DNA of 64,000 nucleotides from Microglena sp. YARC (taxonomy: Eukaryota; Chlorophyta; Chlorophyceae; Chlamydomonadales; Chlamydomonadaceae). Location of the stretch: contig CM039462.1 in assembly GCA_022414725.1 (NCBI GenBank), positions 13,337,233 through 13,401,232 on the forward strand. The letters run 5' to 3'. The stretch's first letter is position 1, and the number at the start of each line of letters is the position of its first letter. The notes under the pieces are model-generated. The model worked only from the letters and a program-made list of their open reading frames with translations, was not told the origin of the DNA and did not search any database. Below are positions 22,501 to 32,082 of the stretch, one piece after another. The translations under genes were made by a program, and so were the position numbers.

Positions 22501-22715
22501 TATTTATTTATGTATGTATGTATGTATGTATGTATGTATGTATGTATGTATGTATGTATGTATGTATGTATGTATGTATGTATGTATGTATGTATGTATG
22601 TATTTATGTATGTATGTATGTATGTATGTATGTATGTATGTATGTATGTATGTATGTATGTATGTATGTGTTTATTTATTTATGCATGCATGCATGCATG
22701 CATGCATTTATGCAT
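22501..22715. repeat. TATG tetranucleotide microsatellite
   Basis: About 50 copies of TATG with a few TTTA interruptions, ending in a GCAT run. It directly follows a SINE tail, as microsatellites often do. Repeated-tyrosine/valine frames here are artefacts. Confidence 0.95.
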
Positions 22716-23014
22716 TTATTATTTTTTCGCTATGAATGCAGGTGGATTTTATTAGCAGCAGCTTGCAACGCATGATCATTGGAGCTCCGCCACCAAGCCC
22801 ACCTCAACATCCCTCAATGTTTTGATTGCTTGCTGGGTGGTTGGCCCTAGTGAAAGCAAACAAGCTGGCCTCCTCAACCCCACGCCTCGTAATAAGGCAT
22901 ACTACTTATTTATTGATTGATTGTTCGCTATGATTTCAGCTGGATTTTGCTCCCCCCCCCCAAGCAAAGCAAATTTCTCTTAGTGTGCTGATTGATTGTT
23001 TGATATGATTTCAG

Positions 23015-24377
23015 GTGGATTTTGTTAGCAGCAGCTTGCAACGCTTGATCATTCACTCTCCACCACCCAGCCCACCTGAGGATAACTGTGACAACCCGAA
23101 GTTGGGCTCTCTCTGTGGTAGTGATGCCATTGGCGCAATCATTGGCATCGCTGTGGGTGGTTTGCTGCTCCTTACCCTGCTCGTCTGCTCCATTTGGTGC
23201 TTTGTGGTCAGGGTAAGTACCATGATTACAGGCACCCTTTTATTTTCCTTACAACGGTGCATTCGAGGTGAATAAGGGTGACACAGGGGTGCAGAAAGGG
23301 TGCCTAACCCCAAACCCTTAAACCCTAAACCCTAAACCTGGGTGGATGAATACATGTAGGCTATCAACACCGCCAATGCCATAAACCCTTAAACCCTAAG
23401 CCCTAAACCCTGAACCCCTGCTTCCTCTTCCCGCAGAGATCCTCCTCTGAGCTAGTAATGGATGAATACATGTGGGCTATCAACATCGCCAATGCCCGAA
23501 AACCCAACCCCCTTACCCTAAACCTTTGTTTCCTCTTCTCACAGAGATCCTCTGCTGAGAAAGTGTTGGATTAATACATGTGGGCTGTCAACATGGCCAA
23601 TGCCCTAAACCATAAAGCCTTAACCCTAAACCTCTGTTTCCTCCTCACGCTGAGATCCTCCTCTAGGCAAGTGATGGATGAATACACATGGGCTACAAAA
23701 CTTCGCCAATGTCATGAACCCGAAACCCGAAACCCTACATTCTAAACCCTAAACCCTAAACCCTATACCTAGACCCTAAACCTCTGTTTCCTCTTCCCGC
23801 AGAGATCCTCTTCTGAGCAAGTGATGGATGAATACACATGGGCTACAAAACTTCGCCAATGTCATGAACCCGAAACCCGAAACCCTACATTCTAAACCCT
23901 AAACCCTAAACCCTATACCTAGACCCTAAACCTCTGTTTCCTCTTCCCGCAGAGATCCTCCTCTGAGCAAGTGATGGATGAATACATGTGGGCTACAAAC
24001 TATGCCAACGCCATGAACCCTAAACCCTAGACCTTAAACCTCTGTTTCCTATTCCCTCAGAGATCCTCCTCTGAGAAAGTGACGGATGAATACATGTGGG
24101 CTACAAACTACCCCAACGCCATGAATCCTAAACCCTAAACTCTAGACCCTAAACCCTAAACCCTAAACCTTTGTTTATCTTCTCACAGAGATCATCCTCT
24201 GAGCAAGTGATGGATGAATACATGTGGGCTACAAACTACGCCAACGCCATGAACGTGGCTGCAGCAGAGCTGTACGCTCCTAAACAGGCTCAGGTGAGCG
24301 GGCAACCTTACCTGGGACAAACCTATCAAGGCCCTCCTATGAAGAACCCTGCTCGTGCAGCCGTCTATGCAAGCTAA
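23015..24377 (+). CDS. Single-pass membrane protein, last two exons
   Basis: Exon 23015-23212 (66 codons, donor GTAAGT) joins in phase to exon 24189-24377 (TAA). The first encodes a proline patch (SPPPSPPEDN), a short Cys-containing ectodomain end (CDNPKLGSLCGS) and one transmembrane helix of about 24 residues (AIIGIAVGGLLLLTLLV core), then FVVR. The second encodes a 62-residue cytosolic tail: MDEYMWATNYANAMN, then YLGQTYQGPPMKNPARAAV. Type I topology is likely, as the ectodomain would be upstream. The family is unknown; SPPP-like linkers are common in algal wall or receptor-like proteins. Upstream exons were not found; the array and gap occupy that side. Confidence 0.75.
23310..24188 (+). 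repeat. Seven copies of the terminal-exon acceptor and head with CCCTAAA filler
   Basis: Copies start near 23340, 23437, 23543, 23650, 23803, 23953 and 24060, ahead of the real exon at 24189. Each has TTTCCTCTTCCCGCAG|AGAT, CCTCCTCTGAGCAAGTGATG and GATGAATACATGTGGGCTAC, then AACCCTAAACCCTAAACC filler. Two successive units (about 23660-23800 and 23810-23950) are virtually identical, pointing to recent duplication. The CCCTAAACC runs sit 20-40 bp before each AG. Confidence 0.92.
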
Positions 24378-25680
24378 GCTGAGCTTGTGAACAGGCAGCC
24401 CAACCTGGGACAAACCTATCAAGGCCTTCCTATGAAGGTACCTGCTCGAGCAGCCGTCTACGCAAGCTAAGCTGAGCTTGTGCATGGTCAGCCTAACCTG
24501 GGACAAACATATCAAGGCCCCCCAATGAAGGCCCCTGCTCGAGCAGCCGTCTACGCAAGCTAAACAGGCTCAAATGAACGGGCAAACTTACTTAGGGCAG
24601 ACCTATCAATGCCTTCCTATGAAGGCACCTGCTCGAGCAGCTGTCTATGCAAGCTAAGCTGAGCTTGTGAACAGGCAGCCCAACCTGGGACAAACCTATC
24701 AAGGCCCCCCAATGAAGGTACCTGCTCGAGCAGCCATCTACGCAAGCTGAACAGGCTCAAGTGAACGGGCAAACTTACTTAGGTCAGACCTATCAAGGCC
24801 CCCCAATGAAGGACCTTTCTCGTGCAGCCGTCTATGCAAGCTGAACAGGCTCAAGTGAACGGGCAAACTTACTTAGGTCAAACCTATCAAGGCCCTCCTA
24901 TGAAGGTACCTGCTCGAGCAGCCGTCTACACAAACTTAGCTGAGCTTGTGCATGGCCAGCTTAACCTGGGACAAACCTATCAAGGCACTCCTATGAAGGA
25001 CCCTGCTCGTGCAGCTGTCTACACAAGCTAAGCTGACCTTGTGCATGGTCAGCCTAACCTGGAACAAACTTATCAAGGCCCTCCTATGAAGGCACCTGCT
25101 CGAGCAGCCGTCTACGCAAGCTAAGCTGAGCTTGTGCATGGTCAGCCTAACCTGGGACAGACCTATCAAGTCCTTCCTGTGAAGGCACCTGCTCAAGCAG
25201 CCGTCGACGCAAACTCAGCTGAGCTTGTGCACGGTCAGCCTAACCTGGGACAAACCAATTTAGGCCTTCCAATGAAGGCCCCTGCTCGAGCAGCTGTCTA
25301 CCATACGCAAGCTAAGCTGAGCTTGTGCATGGCCAGCCTAACCTAGGAAAAACCTATTAAGGCCTTCCTATGAAAACACCTGCTCGAGCAGCTGTCTACG
25401 CAATCTAAGCTGACCTTGTGCATGGTCAGCCTAACCTGGGACAAACCTATCAAGGCCCTCCTATGAAGGCACCTGCTCGAGCAGCCGTCTATGCAAGCTA
25501 AGCTGAGCTTGTGCATGGCCAGCCTAACCTTGGACAAACCTATCAAGGCCCTCATATGAAGGCACCTGCTAGAGTAGCCGTCTACACAAGCTAAGCTGAG
25601 CTTGTGCATGGCCAGTCTAACCTGGAACAAACCTATCAAGGCCCTCCTATGAGATCACCTGCTTGAGCAGCAGTCTACGC
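24378..25680 (+). repeat. 93-bp array of the terminal coding exon, about 14 copies
   Basis: Units repeat the final ~30 codons of the membrane protein: GGACAAACCTATCAAGGCCC, TCCTATGAAGGCACCTGCTC and GAGCAGCCGTCTACGCAAGC, then TAA. The unit is 31 codons, so frame is kept across the array, but most units carry the TAA. In a few units that codon is TCA or TTA (near 25215 and 24935), giving short two-unit frames. All lie downstream of the gene's first stop, so they are probably 3' UTR or non-coding. Confidence 0.88.
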
Positions 25681-25684
25681 AAGG

Positions 25685-25905
25685 GCATCTACACCAGGGT
25701 ACTTCAGGAGGACCCCCGGCTCTGCTACCTGGGACGCAACCAATTGTATAGCCTGCGTCCTGCGATGCAACAGACCCTTCCTCCTGGTCAACGGACCCTC
25801 CTCACGTTGCGTCAAAATGAATGAATGAATGAATGTCGTGCAATGGACTCTTTGACGTTGCGTATGCGACGGAGGACGCAGCATCCTGAATACCCATGGT
25901 CTACA
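25685..25905. repeat. Dispersed repeat, partner at 56150-56350
   Basis: It shares TACTTCAGGAGGACCCCC, AGCCTGCGTCCTGCGATGCA, ACAGACCCTTCCTCCTGGTC, ACGGACCCTCC and CGACGGAGGACGCAGC-type words with 56150-56350 in the same order and orientation. A small AATG run is inserted. No terminal repeats or coding domain were recognised. Confidence 0.8.
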
Positions 25906-25934
25906 TAAGCTAGCATGAGCTCATAAAAATGGTC

Positions 25935-26480
25935 GCATGACGACTGCTGTTTGATGCATGTTGGTGATAGCTAGCATGACGACTGCTGTTTGATGCATGT
26001 TGGTGATAGCTAGCATGACGACTGCTGTTTGATGCATGTTGGTGATAGCTAGCATGACGACTGCCTTTTAGGGTTGATGCATGTTGGTGCTAGCTAGAAT
26101 GACGACTGCCTTTTAGGGTTGATGCATGTTGGTGCTAGCTAGCATGACGACTGCCTTTTAGGGTTGATGCATGTTGGTGCTTGCTAGCAAGACGACCGCC
26201 TTTTGATGCATGTTGGTGCTAGCTAGCATGACGACTACCTTTTGATGCATGCTGGTGCTATCTAGCATGACGACTGCCTTTTGATGCATGTTGGTGCTAG
26301 CTAGCATGATGACTGCCTGTTGATGCATGTTGGTGCTAGCTAGCATGACGACTGCCTTTTGATGCATGTTGGTGATAGCTAGCATGACGACTGCCTTTTG
26401 ATGGATGTTGGTGCTAGCTAGCATGACAACTGCCTCTTGATGCATGCTGGTGCTAGCTAGCATGACAACTGCCTCTTGAT
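25935..26480. repeat. 39-bp minisatellite, about 14 copies
   Basis: The unit is GATGCATGTTGGTGCTAG then CTAGCATGACGACTGCCTTT. Some units carry TTAGGGTT in place of TT. GCTAGCTAGC and TGCATG palindromes recur. It follows the terminal-exon array of the membrane-protein gene. Confidence 0.9.
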
Positions 26481-26499
26481 GTCTTGCAACCTCCATAGC

Positions 26500-27780
26500 A
26501 GATCACTTTCTCCCACTCCTCAGAATATTGAGGGTTTGTATGCCTATCAATATTCTTGCGTGTTCCAGCATACATGCAGCCAGAATTAAATGGTTGGTTG
26601 GTTGGTTGGTTTCCAGCATATACGGTATGCAGCCAGAATTCAAGGTTTGGTTGGTTGTAGTACATGATCTATCAGGCTTCGGCCTGATCACCATCTGCGG
26701 TAGAGAGATAGTGTTAAAGATATTGGTGAAGAGTATGCAGTTAAGGATGGACCACACGCCATGCTCTGGCTGTTCCAGTCTTTTGCCCTATCTGCTGGAA
26801 TGTATGGCTCTCAAATCTGGAGCACTCATCTCATTCAACATCTTCTTGGTGCTACCAGCAGAGACACAGTAGCATCTTAAGATATCCACATGAGGCAATA
26901 ACAAAAACAAGTGGTACAAAAGCTACTATGCCACACTCTTGTATACAATCTCCAAGGCATGTGTATGTGTATATTTGTTACTAATTCATCTTTGATGAAT
27001 ACTTTTCTTGGCCTATCCCTAACGCCAAATACACTATTTTAAGGGTATTTCCCAACCATGATAGGAAGGGCTAAAAAGAAAAGGATTGATGAACTGAACC
27101 CCAAACAAACGTGATACCGATGAGGGACCTGAGTTCGTGCTTCAGTGATAATTTGATTCTGAAATAGAATTTAATTTAATAATCCCACGCACCCCAGAAC
27201 TCTCCTTTGCTCTACCATCACCAAATAATCATGGAAGCTGGGTTCAGGGATTCTTTTTTCTGGAATACATTCCGATCGGTATATACCGGTATATCGGAGA
27301 CCCCGTTTTTGCCAAAATTGCCGGAATGAGAAACCTGAAGATTTTTTTTTTTTTTACTGAAATTGACAAAATATTACCCAAATCGACAAAAATCGGAATA
27401 AGGATCCTGTTTTGGGAGGAATAAAATAAAAAGGAATAAGATTTCCTATTTTTTATTTGAAACAAGTTCGATGCAGCGTCGCCTGCGACGCTAAAAATTG
27501 GCGGGGAGTGATCGCGAGGGAGCGACAGCGACAGGTGCACGGCAACTTGTGGAGTACTGAAGCTGTACTGAATTAAGTACAAGGGATTTGGCCTGAAATT
27601 GGCGTCAGCGCACCGTCAGCGGCAAAAAAAAACTATTTGGTGCCCCCAATTTCCGGGACGATGAACATCTGGAGCCAGCTTGCAAAACTTTTTAGAGCGC
27701 TAGATGGCTAGGGAATTGCACAAAGATTATAGCTTGTACCTCCCACAAGTAGATTCGAAGGGGGTGGCCACTCGGAACCG
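26500..27780. other. No gene recognised
   Basis: Frames of up to 114 codons occur, but none resembles a known family. A small GGCTTCGGCC hairpin is at about 26673. The segment 27055-27112 matches the interior of the 5597-5783 element in inverse orientation (GATGAACTGAACCCCAAACA). The segment 27265-27300 contains overlapping GGTATATACC-type palindromes. Confidence 0.5.
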
Positions 27781-27792
27781 CAGGAGCTCGTG

Positions 27793-27842
27793 GACTGTGG
27801 TCTTAATTCCCCTCGGGTGAGTTGGGAATTAAGACCACAGTC
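27793..27842. other. Perfect 19-bp inverted repeat (hairpin)
   Basis: GACTGTGGTCTTAATTCCC at 27793-27811 is followed after a 12-base loop by its exact complement at 27824-27842. Imperfect pairing (GAGCTCGTG with CGTCGAGCTT) extends the stem outward. It could be a MITE remnant, a cruciform, or a small-RNA hairpin. No function is shown. Confidence 0.85.
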
Positions 27843-28339
27843 GTCGAGCTTGATCGAACTCACTGAGCAGTTGCTTGGCTATCTGTTAGGCGCGCGGCCT
27901 TCCCAGCATCCATGTGCAACTACTCATCAATCTAGATCATTTCGAGCATCAACACCACGGTCAAGAAACCTTTCTCCCGACACCGGTTTCCCCCCCAGTT
28001 TCGTGATTTCGCACATGGATGCGTGTAAGAAGCTGACGTGTACGAGTTAGTTACACTGGACAGTTGCGGTACTCGACAAGTTGCCGTGCAGGTGGCAACG
28101 GAAGCGAGTTAGTAACGAGACCGTTGGCTGACGTGTCGGGCTTCATCACGGTTAGACGGATGCATCCGCGTATGGATGGATGGACGGACAAATGGGTAAC
28201 ACTGGGGGCTCCCACCCCCCAGAAGGGGGAGCTCCGCCAAAAAATATCCCTGGCTGGGTTACGAGCTCCGGAACGCGTCTACTTCCAAATCAGAGGTCCA
28301 AATTTGAAATTTCAATTTACTACATGACTCAAGCCTTTC

Positions 28340-28565
28340 CGCTGCTGGCCACCTACAGCAGGAAGTTCAGAAACAACAGTCGCATTCAAATGGGCATAAG
28401 TCTGTGTCACCGACCTTCTTGCCTAGTCCCAGGTCATGTTCAGAGTAAATGGCGTAACCCTCCTCCTCCCCCTCCAACCTGGCAGCAGCATTTCTATCTA
28501 TCCTTTCCCCACAATGGGCGTAAGTCTGTGTCCCCGCCCTTGCTGCCTAGTCCCAACTCATTGGT
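28340..28565 (-). pseudogene. Two truncated copies of the DUF1764 C-terminus
   Basis: On the minus strand 28360-28460 reads YAIYSEHDLGLGKK then GDTDLCPFECDCCF and a TGA stop, a diverged copy of the DUF1764 gene end (33578-33680). A second shorter copy (ENELGLGSKGGDTDL, 28505-28565) abuts it. The shared sequence continues into 3' flanking DNA (ATGACTCAAGCCTTTC). They sit about 5 kb beyond the gene's present stop, separated from it by the 28.7-32.3 kb inverted-repeat element. Confidence 0.85.
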
Positions 28566-29640
28566 CGCCCCCCTAGGATGTTCATACCTATGCGATACTT
28601 CCGCGAAATCGTGTTGTTCTTCACATTTTCGAAATTCTACACATTTCCCAAGAAAGCCGGCCAAATTAGCCGGTTAACTGACTACCCTTATAGCGGTTTT
28701 CATTTATGCTGTCAGTAGTCCGAATGTAGCTGTGTAGCTGTGTAGCTGTTTACGCCGGGTAGCCGGCGCCAAAACCGGTCAAATTCAAAACTCCTCGAGA
28801 CAGAAGTCCTCGGACTTTCGTTTTAGCGCTTTTCTTCCTGTGCCTTTTAGGATGCCTTCTCCACTTCCGTTGCGCGGTATTCTCAAACCTGGGCCGCGCA
28901 AGGCCAACCAAATACTAAGGGCTCTAGATCTAGCTGGAGCCAGGACCCCAACATCTGGCTCCCGCTCCTTGCTTGCATGCTGCATGTTTGCGATTGCTAC
29001 ATGTCTGATTAGCATTGTTCTTGGTTAGCATATATGGCATACCGGAAGAAGCAGTCACAATTCGCCAGTTCGAGTTTTGAGCCATAGCGAGTTACTAGCA
29101 CCAACCTAGAGTCATTTTCGTTCCCTCAGGGCTTGCAGGTGCTGTTTGCAATTGATACGCCTCTCTGTAGCATCCTTCGTGGTGCGGGTATCAATTGACA
29201 CATCTTCAGCGCTCGCACTTAGTCTGTACGAGTTGTGAGCCATAGTGAGCCACTTAGCGAGTAGATGATGGCCACAGGCTTCCTCATCATGCTTATGATG
29301 GCTTCGTGTTACCCTAGCGCACTTGTTGCCTTGTCATAGTTTAGCCATCGTATTTCATATGGTTCCGTCACGCTTTGGAATTTTCAGCGAGGCTTCCTAC
29401 TTGGTGCGATTATTAGCAGTCAGAGGTTACCCTGCTTCCGTGCTGCCCCGTAGCCCTCTTGCAAATCAAACCCCTTGTTCCGTTGTTCCCCTGCGCAACC
29501 CAACGCCTGCGTAGCCCTTGGAATGGAACACTCTCACGCTCATGCAACACTCTCACGCTCTCTTGTTTCCCCATTGCACCACTCGCTCGCGAAGGTCGAT
29601 AGAGTACGGACTGCGTTGCTTACAAATATTTACATCCATC

Positions 29641-29959
29641 TGTGGTGTATGAGGAAAACGTGTTGTCCGATTGGGGAATCTTATGGTTATATCCGTATGA
29701 TACACCACAACTCACCCCCCTTTCGAAGGTCGACGCCCACCTCCTGTATGAGATGTGCACGTCCGGCCGAGCCGGCCCCCTCCTAGCGAGGGTTTCCAAC
29801 ATGCGCCCGCCCGGGATCGAACTCGCGTGTTACTTGTGAAGGTCCCAACTTCCGTCCAGTCGACCTACTCGACCAAGCTCCGAAACCAAATGTGGTGTAT
29901 GAGGAAAACGTGTTGTCCGATTGGGGAATCTTATGGTAATATCCGTATGATACACCACA
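29641..29959 (-). mobile_element. TRIM-like element: 69-bp terminal direct repeats with tRNA-like interior
   Basis: Two 69-bp direct repeats, 29641-29709 and 29891-29959, differ at one base and have TGTGGTGTAT...ATACACCACA ends (TG..CA, as in LTRs). Read on the minus strand, the upstream repeat is followed by TTTGGTTTCGGAGCTTGGTC, a primer-binding-site-like segment, and the downstream repeat is preceded by a purine tract AAAGGGGGGTGAG. The 181-bp interior also has an A-box-like TGGTCGAGTAGG and a B-box-like GAGTTCGATCCC. No flanking 5-bp duplication is evident. Confidence 0.7.
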
Positions 29960-30076
29960 ACTGGTCGGAAGGCAAGGAGGGGATGTGGTCTGTGCTGTAG
30001 ATTGTGTTACACAGATAGTAGGGGACGGAAACTGAAAAAGAACATCCCTATCTATGTCTACAAGCAGACCTACATC

Positions 30077-31696
30077 CTACTTCCTAACGGTAGGGCAGCT
30101 AGGGCACTTGGAGGGAGCAGTGGCTGTAGCGGCCGTGCGCTTCGTACCACACTTGTAACATAAGTTACCCTCCTTAGCTAGTTTAATAGCATCCGGTGTC
30201 CAGGGCTGACCGTCAGCCTGCTTCCACTTATGCTTTTCAGCAAATTGTAGCTGTCCCGCAGGGCTGGAAAAGGGCGGCGGGCCCGTTGCAGCTGGAGTCT
30301 GGGCCGTGCCCTTCTTGTGCTTGTGCTGGGTGGACCCCTCGTGAGGTCCACCAGGCCGTTTGCCTTTTGCCTGAACGTACATGGCCGAGGTAGGGGTTGG
30401 TGTTTTGGTGGCAGCAAGTTCAGTTTCAATGGCAGCAGCATGCTCGACAAGCTCGTCTAAAGAGGAAAATCGGCCTCCTTGTGCAGCAGTACGTCTGCAT
30501 CGTGCCTCGATGGTTGGAATCAGACCAAACCGAAACAGAACTAGCTGATCATCCAATTGCATACCCCCGGCAATGCGCACTTCGTTTTGGAAAGCCATAG
30601 CGTAATGCCTAACCGTCGAGGTCTGCCGAATAGAGTTGGCATGCAGCCGTTGGCGTGCATTGATGTCGTCGTCAGCATGGTAGGGGTCATAGAAGTTTAG
30701 GAACTGAGTTTTTATCTCAGCCCACGTAATGGCCGGTGACGCGGTCATGAGGTGGTCTAGCCACTCGGCAGCTACCCCACCAAAGAAGTTTGGTATGTTG
30801 GATGGTACTAACATATGGTGCAACGTGCAATATGACTCTAGCAACTTCCACCAAATCCTACCCCTCGGGAGCTTCTTGTCTTCTACCCCAGTCCAAAGGG
30901 ATGGACGTTCATACTTGCCAACTAAGGGCCTCGGGACCAAGGGCAAAACATGTGACTCTACCTTAGCTGCCGCAACTTGTAGCTCAGCCACTTTGGCCTT
31001 GGCCTCCAGCAGCTCAATCTGGGCACGTAGAGCCATTAAAGCGTCCGAATGAGGTCCAGCGGGAGGGCCAACAGCGGGCGGTCCTGCAGCGGGCGCTTCA
31101 GCAGCGGGCTGGCCAGCAGCAGGCGATCCATCAGCAGGGGGGCCCGCAGGCAGTCCAGCTGTGGGGGCCGCGGGTTGTCCAGCGGGGGCGGGGGGCGTTG
31201 CAGGCGATCCAGCAGCGGGGCCCTCAGGTGGTCCAGCGGGGGGCGTTTGCTGGGCCTTCAGGAGAGCGGAAACTCGAAGTGTCTCCTGTTCGGCATCCCT
31301 CATTCGCATTTGGAGCCGAGCCATCTCCTCAAGGTGCTTGGATGCGGTGGCCTCGGCCTCGTGATGGTGAAGAAGTTCGAGGCTAGCGATAACCCTGTCC
31401 TTCTCCACGAGGGTAACGTGCGCGGCAGCCTTGCCAAGCGGCGTGGAGTCAGGCCTTGTGGCGACCTTCTTGCCATTGACTTTGACAGCCATCCGCGCTT
31501 CCTTCAGCTCCTTCTCGGTAGCTGAAAGGTCGGGAGGCGAAGGTGCCGGCCCTCCAGCGCCTTTTCTTTTCTCCTTGGAGAGCTCGTGCAGCTCCCAAGC
31601 CTTGACTTGCTGGACGAGCTCCTCGTGGTCCATGTCGTCAACATCCGGGACCTCAGAAGGTGGAGCCGCAGCAGCTTGGGCTGAAGAAGAGGCCAT
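30077..31696 (-). CDS. Retrotransposon Gag-like protein (539 aa), gag-only
   Basis: It is a capsid/nucleocapsid-type polyprotein. The order is an acidic N-terminus (DVDDMDHEELVQQVKAWE), helical region, Ala/Pro/Gly-rich linker (residues ~150-220), short coiled coil (~222-250), then a Ty3/gypsy-type Gag core (~290-410: FFGGVAAEWLDHLM, WAEIKTQFLNFYDPY, VRHYAMAFQNEV). The C-terminus has C-X2-C-X14-C-X2-C (CYKCG...CPSC) instead of the usual CCHC knuckle. No protease, reverse transcriptase or integrase follows within the inverted-repeat element. The frame is intact, unlike other retroelement remains here. It would need enzymes in trans, or may be domesticated. Confidence 0.8.
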   Translation of the reverse strand: MASSSAQAAAAPPSEVPDVDDMDHEELVQQVKAWELHELSKEKRKGAGGPAPSPPDLSATEKELKEARMAVKVNGKKVATRPDSTPLGKAAAHVTLVEKDRVIASLELLHHHEAEATASKHLEEMARLQMRMRDAEQETLRVSALLKAQQTPPAGPPEGPAAGSPATPPAPAGQPAAPTAGLPAGPPADGSPAAGQPAAEAPAAGPPAVGPPAGPHSDALMALRAQIELLEAKAKVAELQVAAAKVESHVLPLVPRPLVGKYERPSLWTGVEDKKLPRGRIWWKLLESYCTLHHMLVPSNIPNFFGGVAAEWLDHLMTASPAITWAEIKTQFLNFYDPYHADDDINARQRLHANSIRQTSTVRHYAMAFQNEVRIAGGMQLDDQLVLFRFGLIPTIEARCRRTAAQGGRFSSLDELVEHAAAIETELAATKTPTPTSAMYVQAKGKRPGGPHEGSTQHKHKKGTAQTPAATGPPPFSSPAGQLQFAEKHKWKQADGQPWTPDAIKLAKEGNLCYKCGTKRTAATATAPSKCPSCPTVRK

Positions 31697-31788
31697 ACTC
31701 GGTGATGGTGGGCTCGAGGGGACGTCGGGGGTGGGGAGTAAAGCGAGTGGCGCGGTTTGAAAGCGCGACCAGGCTCAAGAAACCAATT

Positions 31789-32082
31789 GTGGTATATGAA
31801 TACCTTGTAACACGGAGTGTCTTGTAACTGGAAGCCTAAGAAATGATCTCAGGAGTTTAGACGGCCCTAAGAGTCAGAAGCACGGCTTAAGACTCCCTTC
31901 CCGCTTCCAGCGCGTCTAGACCCTAATGGAACCCTCGTTTTAGGTATTCCCGAGTAGCTGAACAGACACTGATCAGTAGGTCAATTCGCTCGGTTTCAAC
32001 TGCCTACAGAAGTCGTTCGTCATCTGTCGGAAAGTCGTCACCACCGCGTGGCAACTCAGTGGGAGGATCGTTATCCACCACA
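31789..32082 (-). repeat. Candidate 5' LTR of the Gag element
   Basis: On the plus strand it starts TGTGGTATATGAATACC and ends ATCCACCACA, ends like those of the 69-bp repeats. On the minus strand it is followed by ATTGGTTTCTTGAGCCTGG, similar to the TTTGGTTTCGGAGCTTGGTC of the TRIM-like element, a shared primer-binding-site-like block. No matching 3' LTR was found beyond the Gag stop, so the LTR assignment rests on one end only. Confidence 0.5.

Larger units (their letters stand above)
16289..23010 (+). repeat. ~99-bp array of 3' splice site plus exon head (membrane-protein gene)
   Basis: Well over 40 units. The consensus contains TGCTGATTGATTGCTTGC, TATGATTTCAG|GTGGATTT, GGTAGCTTGTAACGGCTG, TTCATAGGAGCTCTGCCACC and AAGCCAAGCCAAGATCCCAC. 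It is the degenerate head of exon 23015-23212 with its acceptor: that exon opens TATGATTTCAG|GTGGATTT and continues GTTAGCAGCAGCTTGCAACG, then CCACCACCCAGCCCACC. Units from 18110 to 22380 are regular. Units at 16289-18110 are riddled with insertions. Those at 22330-22420, 22730-22820 and 22925-22960 are closest to the true exon. Each unit keeps a CTGAT-type branch-like motif. Confidence 0.9.

Noticed and set aside
31049..31760. Serine/glycine-rich plus-strand frames opposite the Gag gene
   Set aside because: They are antisense shadows of the Ala/Pro/Gly-rich Gag linker.
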